DNA of 64,000 bases from Aestuariibacter sp. A3R04. GTDB lineage: Bacteria; Pseudomonadota; Gammaproteobacteria; Enterobacterales; Alteromonadaceae. Below the pieces are notes generated by a model. The model ran no database searches and had not been told where the DNA came from. It worked only from the letters and a program-made list of their open reading frames with translations. Location of the stretch: positions 1-64,000 of the forward strand of contig NZ_JAHKQR010000012.1 in assembly GCF_018860805.1 (NCBI RefSeq), written 5' to 3'. The position numbers were made by a program, and so were the translations under genes. Positions 19,042 through 27,311 of this stretch are shown piece after piece. Position 1 is the first letter of the stretch; every line of letters starts with the position of its first letter.

Positions 19042-20691
19042 GTGCACAGTGCGACAACATCTCTCGTCATGATTCCAAATACAGATACGAGCAGATTAAA
19101 AAAAATACTTGATGAATATTCAGGGGTGGATGGTATTAATACCATTCATCACGAAAAACTCGGGGACAAACTGTCATGTGGTTTTACCACCAGCGCCATG
19201 GCTTTTATGTTGGTGGAGCCCACACAAAGACTGTACTCCGCCTATTGCACAATGAAGCAGTTAAAAAGCGATACCTCGACAACGTTTAAAGCGTTCTATA
19301 CCAATAAGCAGCGCCTAAATTTCTATAGTAAGCTATTAAATGGTACAGAGGTCAGTAATTTTGGTTTTATTGGCATTCGCGAATGTTTCCATAAATCGGT
19401 GCTTTTGTACGCTGACTACCTAAACGTAGATCTCTATCGCATTCCATACAGTGCCTTGCCAGATAGCGACATCTGTGACGTTAGTCAAATTAGCGATGAA
19501 GACCGTATCAATATCAGAGAATTGTATGCGAATGACTATGCGATTTACGAGAAAGCAAAATCTCTCTTTTTGGAAAAATGGAAGCGATACCAACAAAAAA
19601 ATCAGATCAATATAGCAAAAGATAAGAAAATAATTGTTCACCTCGGCCCACCTAAAACTGGGACATCGGCGATTCAATCCTGGCTTAATCAAAACGCGTT
19701 AAGCCTCAATAAGCATGATATCTTCTACCCCAGCCATACTGCAGATGAAAATGGCGTTAGCTCTGGGAACTTTGAGCACATTCTGAGTCTCGATACTAGC
19801 TCTGGCAATTACTACTTTGATGACACCAAGTTACGAGATACTGTTCGAAAATTTGAAAACAGTAACTTGAGTACTTTACTATTGTCATCAGAGCACTTTT
19901 ACTATTATCTGATTTGGTTTTTCTCTCGCTTACCAGAGGCGACCTTTATTTTTTATATTAGGCATCCTCTGGCACTTATCGAATCTGCATTCAACCAAGA
20001 GGTAAAACGGCATTTACGCACTTCGCCTTTTTCCATCCCCGAGAAAATACGTTTCAACGCTCTGGAAATCGTGTCAAATATTGCCAATGAATTTAAATGC
20101 AAAGTAAATTATGCCTATTTCGACAATAAACTGTTTTACGGCGGCACTTTATTGTCTGACTTTCTGCACCAGTTGAATATTGAGAATTTAGCAAATGCCG
20201 CAGAAAATGACTTTCAGTTGAACCGTCGGTATAGCCCCGGTGCCTTATTCCTGATGAGGCTTTGCAACGGTTTTGCAGACGCTAACGTCAGGCGTCGACT
20301 GGATATCATTTTACAAGAGTATAGTGAAACCCAGGAAGCATTTAGCTGTATGTCGGAAACGGTACTGGCAGAAGCGAATAAAATCATCGAGGATGAAGCA
20401 GTCCACCTTGCAAATATTAACGAATCACTCGATTTAGAAAAGCTAATGCAACTGGTTAGCGCCTATAGGCTCCCCAAACAAGCCGATAACTTAGCTGTTG
20501 ATGCAGATCTCACGAAACTGCTAAAGTATGTAAGAGCGAAAAATAAGGCTTTATATTCAACGCTGATTAAACAAGCAATGGACAATCGCTCTTCTCCGGG
20601 TGCCGAGGTATTGCTTTCAAGCGTAAAATTGACTATGGGTGAAAAGGCGAAGCTCACTTTTAAGAAAATAAAAACCGTGTGGGTTGGTTAA
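19042..20691 (+). CDS. Tandem sulfotransferase-like protein with degenerate N-terminal module
   Basis: A 549-residue protein starting at GTG, with a weak GAGGTAG-like site in front. The C-terminal module is a recognisable sulfotransferase with the PAPS 5'-phosphate loop HLGPPKTGTSAIQSWL (200-215) and the 3'-phosphate motif IRHPLALIESAFNQE. The N-terminal 170 residues resemble the second half of another sulfotransferase (MLVEPTQRLYSAYCT, then GFIGIRECFHKSVLLYADYL), but its phosphate-binding loop is missing, so that module is probably inactive or structural. It is 151 bases from the previous gene. Substrate is unknown; a polysaccharide is likely from context. Confidence 0.72.
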   Translation: MHSATTSLVMIPNTDTSRLKKILDEYSGVDGINTIHHEKLGDKLSCGFTTSAMAFMLVEPTQRLYSAYCTMKQLKSDTSTTFKAFYTNKQRLNFYSKLLNGTEVSNFGFIGIRECFHKSVLLYADYLNVDLYRIPYSALPDSDICDVSQISDEDRINIRELYANDYAIYEKAKSLFLEKWKRYQQKNQINIAKDKKIIVHLGPPKTGTSAIQSWLNQNALSLNKHDIFYPSHTADENGVSSGNFEHILSLDTSSGNYYFDDTKLRDTVRKFENSNLSTLLLSSEHFYYYLIWFFSRLPEATFIFYIRHPLALIESAFNQEVKRHLRTSPFSIPEKIRFNALEIVSNIANEFKCKVNYAYFDNKLFYGGTLLSDFLHQLNIENLANAAENDFQLNRRYSPGALFLMRLCNGFADANVRRRLDIILQEYSETQEAFSCMSETVLAEANKIIEDEAVHLANINESLDLEKLMQLVSAYRLPKQADNLAVDADLTKLLKYVRAKNKALYSTLIKQAMDNRSSPGAEVLLSSVKLTMGEKAKLTFKKIKTVWVG

Positions 20692-20698
20692 CATTATA

Positions 20699-20785
20699 AT
20701 GGCCAGACTTATCAAAATTCGTAAATCACATCGTAAATTTGTTTATGCCGACTCACCTATAAACTCAACTGATATCTCATGCTAA
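20699..20785 (+). CDS. Possible 28-residue leader reading frame
   Basis: ATG 20699 to TAA 20783 encodes a basic 28-residue peptide whose stop overlaps the start (20779) of the next sulfotransferase gene. The overlap would allow coupled translation. There is no convincing ribosome site and no homology I recognise, so this is a weak call. Confidence 0.2.
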   Translation: MARLIKIRKSHRKFVYADSPINSTDISC

Positions 20786-21414
20786 TAAGCCATTCACATT
20801 CGCTATTGTTTATACACATTCAAAAGACAGCGGGCACCAGCCTAACGCACTTCCTCACTCAGGCCATTCCGGATTTAGAAGAGTTAGGCCGGCCCCACGA
20901 CCCCTTCATACGAGCCGAGGCCCTGTTGGGTAACAGCATAAACAATTACAAAACCATTGCTTTTGTCAGGAATCCGTTTGACCGTCTGGTATCCTGGTAC
21001 ACGATGATCCGCGAACATGGCAGGGTACTTACCCGCGCAGAAAAAGACCAGAACCCCAACTATAATTTGCTTTGGCAACAGGTACTTGAACAGTCCACAT
21101 CCTTTTCTGAATTTATTGAAAATTGCAGTGAAGCCCAGGATCGCGCAGGTTGGAAGCCTTTTTTGTACAACCAGCTTGATTATCTTTTAGATGCGAACGG
21201 CAACGTTGCCGTTGATTTTATTGGCCGATTTGAAGATCTGAATAACGACGTGACACGCATGTGCGATCTTATGTGCATTGAGACAAACCACGCATTGCCA
21301 CACGTAAATAAATCAGGTCACGCGCGTTATCGCGAATATTATAATGTCAACACGCGGTCGCTCGTAGAAGCCCGTTTCGCGAGAGACATTGCATATTTTG
21401 GCTATCATTTTTAA
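20779..21414 (+). CDS. Family 2 sulfotransferase
   Basis: A compact 211-residue sulfotransferase. The PAPS 5'-phosphate loop is FIHIQKTAGTSLTHFL (11-26) and the 3'-phosphate motif is FVRNPFDRLVSWY (about 62-74). A later IGRFEDLNNDVTRMCDLM matches the helix common to carbohydrate sulfotransferases. It lacks the membrane anchor of eukaryotic members, so it sulfates a cytoplasmic lipid-linked or protein-linked glycan, or a sugar precursor. It is the third sulfotransferase-bearing gene in a row, 38 bases before the fourth. Confidence 0.85.
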   Translation: MLISHSHSLLFIHIQKTAGTSLTHFLTQAIPDLEELGRPHDPFIRAEALLGNSINNYKTIAFVRNPFDRLVSWYTMIREHGRVLTRAEKDQNPNYNLLWQQVLEQSTSFSEFIENCSEAQDRAGWKPFLYNQLDYLLDANGNVAVDFIGRFEDLNNDVTRMCDLMCIETNHALPHVNKSGHARYREYYNVNTRSLVEARFARDIAYFGYHF

Positions 21415-21452
21415 CCTGTCGTCTGATCAATAACCCTTAGGAACTCATTCGT

Positions 21453-23216
21453 ATGGCCCCCGAATTGTGTATCGTATTTGTCTGCCAAAAGGGAGAGCTT
21501 GAGCTAAAAGCGCTCTTGTTAGCCGCGTCTCTGCGTTATCATTCTGCTACAGAACAGCAGGCGATTGATATGGTCGCTGCGATACCGGATCCCGACTTAT
21601 GGGGAAACATATCAGCCAAAACTTCTGCGCTTCTCAACGAACTCGGTGTACGCCAGGTTGTTATTGATTGTCCTTTTGGCAAAGAATATCCCATTGGCAA
21701 TAAATTAGCTGCTATTGGCGTTGGTACCAAAGCGCCGGTAACAGTATTTATCGACAGCGATATTCTGTGCCTTTCAGCATTTTCAGTGGATAGCCTTCAA
21801 ACCCGTGGTTTAAAATCTAAGCCTGCTGACTTGTCTACTTTTGAAGGCAGTGCAAGCCAATGGCAAACCATCTATCAGATGATAGATGCCGAGCTCCCAT
21901 CAGAACGGGTGATCACCACGGTGTCTCGCGACGTTGCCTTGCCTTACTTTAATGCTGGCCTGGTTTGCGTTGCAAATGGCGAGGTATTTTCGAAAAAGTG
22001 GTTGGAAATAGCAAAGCTGGTTGACGCATGTGCATCTGTTACCCATAAACGCCCATGGCTCGATCAAATCACCCTGCCAGTGGCGGCAAAAGCGCTTTCG
22101 TACAAATTCGACGTGCTGAGTGAACACTGGAATTTCCCGGCACACTTAAAACCGTTGAATGAAGCCCACCTTCCCGTGTTTTGTCACTATCACTCGCCAG
22201 ATGTGATTGCCAGTGAGCCAGCACTTTGTACGCTGGTTGAAACCCTGTCGAAAAAACACCCGCATATTCAGGCGCTCATTCATGAAAACACAGCCTGGCA
22301 AGCCATTTTAGTTCGTGCGAAACGCCACAGCGTCGTGCAAAAGCCGGCGCGTTTTCCCTTCTCCTTTGTCAACCGCTTAGCTGGAAAACTGCCTGCAAAA
22401 ACAGATTTTTTGATCTCCGGCCTACCCCGTTCAGGAACCAGTTTGCTGTGTAATTTACTGCATCAAAGCGCTGATATGGTGGTGATTAATGAACCCCGGG
22501 AAATTTTCTCCCACCTGAAAGACCACATGGCAGGTCACGCGCTTTCTCTGTATTACCGGCGCTTGCGAACAGATATCTTATTAGATCGCCCCATTGAAAA
22601 CAAAGTAGACGCCCAAGGGAAGGTTATTGAAGATACACGTATTACAGACAGCCGCACAGCTTATCGGCCCCGTGTTTCACACCCTCACTTCCACCTTGGA
22701 ACGAAAAACCCCCTTGCCTATTTATCGCGGTTGGAAGTGCTTTGCCACTCTCTTCCCCACATACCGAAAATTGTAATGGTTCGCCATCCTTACAAGGTTA
22801 TTTCATCCTGGGTGGCCAGCTTTCCTCATTTGCGAGACGTTGACCTTTCGGTTATCCCCTTTACCGATACGCAGGACCCACTGCTAGCAACCTGGCAAAA
22901 GCAGCAATTACACGCTATTTCAAAAGAAACCCATCTGCCCGTTCGCAGAGCGCTCCTGTTTAATTATTTAGTGGAATCAATTTTGCGGGTGAGAGACCGC
23001 ATTCACCTGGTGCGCTATGAAGATCTTACCGCAAACCCTAAGGAAACCATGGGTGCGGTTAGCAGATATATTGAGGCGCGCCCGCTGTCAAATAAAGTAC
23101 TGTCAACGGTAAGAACCAACAATCAACAAAGCCACATTACTGAAGAAGACAAATACGCCATCGATTTGCTATGTGGTGATGCGATGCACTGTTTGAAATA
23201 CAGTAACGAAGCGTAA
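21453..23216 (+). CDS. Fusion of a glycosyltransferase-like domain and a sulfotransferase
   Basis: A 587-residue two-domain protein. Residues 1-290 resemble a small GT-A enzyme: CIVFVCQKGELELKALLLAASL, VTVFIDSDILCL (DSD at 101-103, a metal/nucleotide-sugar motif), PYFNAGLVCV, and FCHYHSP late. Residues 315-587 are a sulfotransferase with the PAPS loop LISGLPRSGTSLL (320-332), IVMVRHPYKVISSWV as the 3'-phosphate motif, and LVRYEDLTANP. Fusion implies that a sugar is added and sulfated in succession. It is the last gene of the cluster and is followed by a bidirectional terminator. Confidence 0.8.
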   Translation: MAPELCIVFVCQKGELELKALLLAASLRYHSATEQQAIDMVAAIPDPDLWGNISAKTSALLNELGVRQVVIDCPFGKEYPIGNKLAAIGVGTKAPVTVFIDSDILCLSAFSVDSLQTRGLKSKPADLSTFEGSASQWQTIYQMIDAELPSERVITTVSRDVALPYFNAGLVCVANGEVFSKKWLEIAKLVDACASVTHKRPWLDQITLPVAAKALSYKFDVLSEHWNFPAHLKPLNEAHLPVFCHYHSPDVIASEPALCTLVETLSKKHPHIQALIHENTAWQAILVRAKRHSVVQKPARFPFSFVNRLAGKLPAKTDFLISGLPRSGTSLLCNLLHQSADMVVINEPREIFSHLKDHMAGHALSLYYRRLRTDILLDRPIENKVDAQGKVIEDTRITDSRTAYRPRVSHPHFHLGTKNPLAYLSRLEVLCHSLPHIPKIVMVRHPYKVISSWVASFPHLRDVDLSVIPFTDTQDPLLATWQKQQLHAISKETHLPVRRALLFNYLVESILRVRDRIHLVRYEDLTANPKETMGAVSRYIEARPLSNKVLSTVRTNNQQSHITEEDKYAIDLLCGDAMHCLKYSNEA

Positions 23217-23267
23217 ATTAACGCATTACCGTGTACCAGATGTAATTGAGCCTGTACAGCAGGCAAT

Positions 23268-23296
23268 AAAAAAGGTGGCATAAGCCACCTTTTTTT
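23268..23296. terminator. Bidirectional rho-independent terminator
   Basis: GGTGGC (23274-23279) and GCCACC (23284-23289) form a stem with a TAA-containing 4-base loop, flanked by A residues on the left and seven T residues on the right. It serves both the glycan cluster and the convergent surface-protein gene. Confidence 0.88.
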
Positions 23297-23316
23297 CTAA
23301 CAAGAGTAAGAACGGA

Positions 23317-25002
23317 TTAGTTACCGTTGTTACCAGCGTTAGGCAATGCTGCTTCGTTACCTTGAGTGGTAGATGTCATGTTGAACAGTGAACCACCAGC
23401 AGTACGGATCAGGCCTTGACCTTCACAAGTATCGAAAGCACCTTTCAGTACCAAGCGTGCACGACCTTTATACTCAGTAGCACCGTCTACACCGAATGCA
23501 GATTCGATATCGATGATTTCCTGACCAGAAGCAGTTGTACGGTCCGCACCTTCAGTAGAGAAGATTTGCGTTGCGTGAACGGCTAAGTCCGGAGCAATTG
23601 TCAGGTCTTGCTGACCAAGTACAGTACCATCTTGTGCGTACAGAGTACCGCGGATGTCACCTTCGTTAGTAGTAGAAGTGTTAGTCAGACGGATGTAAGC
23701 CATGTCTGAGTTACCAACTGCAGGTACGTTGAAGAAGCTAGCGATACAACCGTTACGCAGCAAGTCACCGAACTCACCAGCAGTTTCTTCTACGTTGTCA
23801 TAACGCGCGTTGAAGAAATCGATGTTCCAAGTAGCGGTAATCATACCCACTTCTGGGATGGTGTCTGCATCAGTACCAGTTTTAACCTGATAACAAACTT
23901 CGTAAGGTGAAGTCAGTTCAGTAGTTGTACCAGAAATTTCGATGTCGAATGAAGTCAGTTCATCGTCAGAAATAGTGTTTGCAGTGAAAGCTGTAGTAGA
24001 ACAGTCAGCTGAAGAGCTCAGGAATACTGTAGAACCTTCTTGCAACTCGCCTAAACCAACAGCGAAAGACAGAGAGTGAACGTCACCGCCCTGGAAGTCA
24101 AAGTCGTCGCCGTTTTCTTTCTTCACTTTACCAACAGGTGCAGTGGTGAAAACAGTGGTGTCAACGTCTTCAAGAGACAGTTGCAGTGTACCTAAGCTAA
24201 CCAGAGATACGTCACCTGCAGGGTCGAAGTCTGAACGACCGTCTTCTGCTGAAGTGAAGTTGCTGTTTGCATCAGTGAAAGTCGTTTCACCGTTACCAAC
24301 GTTAATGCGAACAGTGCTGGTGAAGTCAACCGGGGTTGCTTCCAAATCTACAGGTGCTTGTGAACCGAAGATTACCAGTGGCGTGTCAGTTGCAGTTGAT
24401 GCGATATCGTCGCCTACAGCGCCATCGACTGATTCAACGTATTCAACACCTAACTTAACCACTTTAGACGCGCTGTCTGGGTTCAGAGCAGAAGTCAGGT
24501 TTTTAACAGCATAACCTTCAAACGTTACTGTTTCCAGTACGTCATCATCTGCATCAAAAGTCAGTTCGAACGTAATAGTGTTATCACCGATAGCACCACC
24601 CTGAACAACTTGATATTCAACATCGTTTACGGCAACGGTATTCGTCAGTGAGAATGCGCCAGCGCCACCGTTAGAAGCATCTACCAGAGTAGTAGTAGAT
24701 AAATCTTCACCAAAAACAGCGCCACCACCAAGGGTGAACTTAACTGTTGCTACAGAAGCAGCAGTACCTTCATCACCTAAGTTAGCACCGCTGTTAGTCA
24801 GGTCGAAAGTAACTGAAGGCGCAGTGATCAGAGTCTCTTCAGAACCTGTACCTGGCTTACCATTACCGAAGATTACGTCGGCAAGAACTACTGTAGCGTT
24901 ACCGCCGCCAGTGAATTCCAATACTTCGTCTACGGCCAGAGCAGGAGCCGTGGCTGCAGCAGAAAGTGCAACTGCGAGCGCTGTTCTTTTAAATAGTTTC
25001 AT
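23317..25002 (-). CDS. Large acidic exported protein, candidate S-layer or major surface protein
   Basis: A 561-residue protein with a textbook signal peptide (cut after ALA at about residue 23). The mature part is acidic, rich in Thr, Val, Gly, Asp and Ser, poor in Lys, and has only four cysteines, all in its C-terminal half. Predicted beta-rich; no enzymatic motif seen. The strong AAGGA ribosome site, near-consensus promoter and narrow codon use suggest high expression. Length, composition and setting resemble the Slr4-type S-layer proteins reported from Pseudoalteromonas, but I cannot confirm homology from the sequence alone. It is divergent from a full type II secretion operon, a possible route to the surface. 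Confidence 0.7.
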   Translation of the reverse strand: MKLFKRTALAVALSAAATAPALAVDEVLEFTGGGNATVVLADVIFGNGKPGTGSEETLITAPSVTFDLTNSGANLGDEGTAASVATVKFTLGGGAVFGEDLSTTTLVDASNGGAGAFSLTNTVAVNDVEYQVVQGGAIGDNTITFELTFDADDDVLETVTFEGYAVKNLTSALNPDSASKVVKLGVEYVESVDGAVGDDIASTATDTPLVIFGSQAPVDLEATPVDFTSTVRINVGNGETTFTDANSNFTSAEDGRSDFDPAGDVSLVSLGTLQLSLEDVDTTVFTTAPVGKVKKENGDDFDFQGGDVHSLSFAVGLGELQEGSTVFLSSSADCSTTAFTANTISDDELTSFDIEISGTTTELTSPYEVCYQVKTGTDADTIPEVGMITATWNIDFFNARYDNVEETAGEFGDLLRNGCIASFFNVPAVGNSDMAYIRLTNTSTTNEGDIRGTLYAQDGTVLGQQDLTIAPDLAVHATQIFSTEGADRTTASGQEIIDIESAFGVDGATEYKGRARLVLKGAFDTCEGQGLIRTAGGSLFNMTSTTQGNEAALPNAGNNGN

Positions 25003-25113
25003 TTATTAAATCCTTAATATCGTTATAAAGCTTAAGCCGTTTCGATCATTTGCTATAGTTTTTGTTGCAGTTAGCGCACGTACTGATAACAAATGCCTCA
25101 ACTAGTTACTAAA

Positions 25114-25151
25114 CGCATCAATTGAGATAGGGCACCCGAGTGATTGATGCG
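25114..25151 (-). promoter_or_regulatory. Inverted repeat in the leader of the surface-protein mRNA
   Basis: CGCATCAAT (25114-25122) and ATTGATGCG (25143-25151) are perfect 9-base complements around a 20-base loop. The element lies between the predicted promoter and the ribosome site, so in RNA it would form a 5' hairpin. It could stabilise an abundant mRNA or bind a regulator as DNA. Confidence 0.5.
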
Positions 25152-25167
25152 CCTTTCACACACCAAG

Positions 25168-25195
25168 AGTTTATTCTGAACTTACAAGAAGTCAA
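25168..25195 (-). promoter_or_regulatory. Promoter of the surface-protein gene
   Basis: On the minus strand TTGACT (25190-25195) and TAAACT (25168-25173) are separated by 16 bases. The start point would be near 25160, giving an untranslated leader of about 155 bases, which is long for this window. The -35 matches consensus at five of six positions. Confidence 0.55.
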
Positions 25196-25541
25196 CCCCC
25201 TCATTCATGCTCTACATCAATTTAACTATGATTTTCAGGTAAATAGTCTAGTTATTGATGTGATATCGATAACATAGCAGCGGTTTGTGAACTTTGCAAC
25301 CGTTGTTATTGGCCCGAAACCGACACAAAATAATACAATATTACACTTACAAAACAAACACTTAAAACAACACCAGACGAAATTACCGGCTAGCATGAAT
25401 TTTTGGTGACACCCCACGGCCTGCGCACGGCAATCGCTATACATAATTATTAGTGGATATACGCGAAAGCCCGTTACTGTTTTTTGTTGTTCATTTAACG
25501 ACCAGCGCGAAGTTGGATGAAGAACAATTCGCTCTGTTACG
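25196..25541. other. Intergenic DNA between surface protein and secretion operon
   Basis: About 350 bases of AT-rich sequence between the two divergent promoters. I see no gene here: a 69-codon minus-strand frame at 25235-25444 has no ribosome site and an unlikely Cys-rich composition. Regulatory sites for the divergent pair probably lie here, but none stands out. Confidence 0.5.
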
Positions 25542-25570
25542 TTGAGTTAGTATTTGCCATGCATTACTAT
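25542..25570 (+). promoter_or_regulatory. Candidate promoter of the type II secretion operon
   Basis: TTGAGT (25542-25547), a 17-base spacer and TACTAT (25565-25570) lie about 44 bases before the gspE start. Both boxes match consensus at four positions and the spacing is ideal. Confidence 0.4.
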
Positions 25571-25613
25571 GCTTACCCGCAACATAGTTCACACTTGTTT
25601 TAGAGTAAAATGA

Positions 25614-27311
25614 ATGGTTAATACAATTGGGGCACGCCTACAGGCAAAAGGTGTTTTATCGGATGCCGATTTGCAAAAGGCCCTGAATATTCAGTCGGAG
25701 ATCGGTGGCAAACTTGGTGCCATTCTCATTCGAATTGGCGCAGCGTCGGAATCCTTGGTACTAACCACCCTTGCGGAACAATTGGATTTACCTCTGGTAG
25801 GTCACAATCTCGATACCCCCGAGCCTCTGCACATCGTAGAATGCTGCCGGGAACACAACATAGATATCGAATGGATGCTCGACCAGAAAGTGTTAGTGTG
25901 GCAAACGGCATCTACCGACAACAAACTCATCTGTGCGTCTCGTGACCCCCTGGCAGATGGATTGCTATCTTCACTGGAAATGCTTTGCCCCACCATGGAG
26001 ATAATGCCAGGTTTTGTCTTGTCCCAGGATTATGATGCCCTCGCCCGCAGTGTCGACAAGTTCAAAAACGAATACAGTTTTGCCGCATCTGAAAGCGAAA
26101 GCTATTTAAAGGAACTGGCAGAAGAAGCCCCCACCATTGAACTGGTGAATAACCTGTTTGCCCAAGCCGTTGACGCCAATGCGTCAGACATTCACTTTGA
26201 ACCGGAAGAGCACAGTTTCCGGGTTCGCTTCAGAAGCGATGGCGTATTAACCACCAGGTTAACCCTGGGACGGGAAAAGTTTGATGCGCTGGTGTCGCGA
26301 ATTAAACTGATATCAGGTATGGACATTGCCGAACGGCGCCTGCCTCAGGATGGCAGCATTTCTACCCGGGCTGGCGGCCAGGAAATTGATATTCGGGTTT
26401 CAGCGCTACCGGGCGTGTTCGGTGAATCAATGGTACTTCGCTTGCTCCCCAAAGACAGAAAACAGTTGAGCCTGGAAAAACTGGGCATGGCACCGGATCA
26501 AATGGCGATGATGTCAAAACTCGTTCGCCAGCCGCACGGTATTGTATTGGTTACCGGGCCTACCGGTTCGGGAAAATCCACCACCCTTTATACAGCGCTG
26601 GATGAGTCAAACGAAAACGATAAAAAAATTATTACCGTTGAAAACCCCGTTGAATTTAAACTGGAAGGCATTACCCAAACCCAAACCAACGAAGAGATCG
26701 GATTAACCTTTGCCGCATGCTTACGCACTATATTGCGTCAGGATCCGGACGTTATCATGATCGGTGAAATACGGGATTTAGAAACAGCCGAAATTGCCAT
26801 GCAAGCTTCTATTACCGGTCACTTAGTGTTATCTACGCTACATACCAACGACTCGCTCAGCGCCTTTGCCCGTTTGATTGACATGGGGGTGGAACCTTTT
26901 ATGGCGGCGACGCCGGTTATTGCCACTCAGGCCCAGCGCCTGGTTCGCAAGCTGTGCAACCACTGTGCAGAGCCCGCGACAACGCTCCCCCCCGACGCTC
27001 AGGACATCGCGCAACTGGCGCAACAGTGCGGGCTTCAGCAGCCCGCCGCCTGGCGTGTGGCAAAAGGCTGTAGCGAGTGTCAGGGAACGGGTTACCGGGG
27101 GCGAATAGGTATTTACGAACTCATCGAAATTAAAGATAAAATGCGTGCACTTATTTTGGCGCAACGGCCGGTGAGTGAAATGTACGAATTGGCAAAATCA
27201 CAGGGTTACCGGAACTTATACGAAGATGGCATGCTCAAAGCCTACATGGGCTTAACCAGTGTTGAAGAAGTATTCCGGGTTTGTCGTACGGGTGATGCAG
27301 GCGAGTTATGA
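25614..27311 (+). CDS. gspE: Type II secretion ATPase GspE
   Basis: This cytoplasmic hexameric ATPase powers pseudopilus assembly. The 565-residue protein has an N-terminal MshEN-like c-di-GMP/GspL-binding region (about 1-150), and a central domain with SDIHFEP (191-197). It has Walker A GPTGSGKS (315-322), the Asp box, and Walker B DVIMIGEIRD (379-388). A zinc-binding domain carries CxxC twice (Cys448/451 and Cys486/489). All catalytic motifs are intact. A tiny ATG frame (25610-25621) overlaps the start. The stop overlaps gspF by 4 bases. It heads an operon in the xps order of Xanthomonas. Confidence 0.93.
   Translation: MVNTIGARLQAKGVLSDADLQKALNIQSEIGGKLGAILIRIGAASESLVLTTLAEQLDLPLVGHNLDTPEPLHIVECCREHNIDIEWMLDQKVLVWQTASTDNKLICASRDPLADGLLSSLEMLCPTMEIMPGFVLSQDYDALARSVDKFKNEYSFAASESESYLKELAEEAPTIELVNNLFAQAVDANASDIHFEPEEHSFRVRFRSDGVLTTRLTLGREKFDALVSRIKLISGMDIAERRLPQDGSISTRAGGQEIDIRVSALPGVFGESMVLRLLPKDRKQLSLEKLGMAPDQMAMMSKLVRQPHGIVLVTGPTGSGKSTTLYTALDESNENDKKIITVENPVEFKLEGITQTQTNEEIGLTFAACLRTILRQDPDVIMIGEIRDLETAEIAMQASITGHLVLSTLHTNDSLSAFARLIDMGVEPFMAATPVIATQAQRLVRKLCNHCAEPATTLPPDAQDIAQLAQQCGLQQPAAWRVAKGCSECQGTGYRGRIGIYELIEIKDKMRALILAQRPVSEMYELAKSQGYRNLYEDGMLKAYMGLTSVEEVFRVCRTGDAGEL

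Noticed and set aside
24143-24514. 123-codon plus-strand frame inside the surface-protein gene
   Set aside because: It is antisense to a well-supported exported protein and is rich in Ser and Val only because it mirrors the Thr/Asp-rich codons of that gene.
25235-25444. 69-codon minus-strand frame in the divergent control region
   Set aside because: No ribosome site, odd Cys/Phe-rich composition, and it lies in DNA expected to hold promoters.
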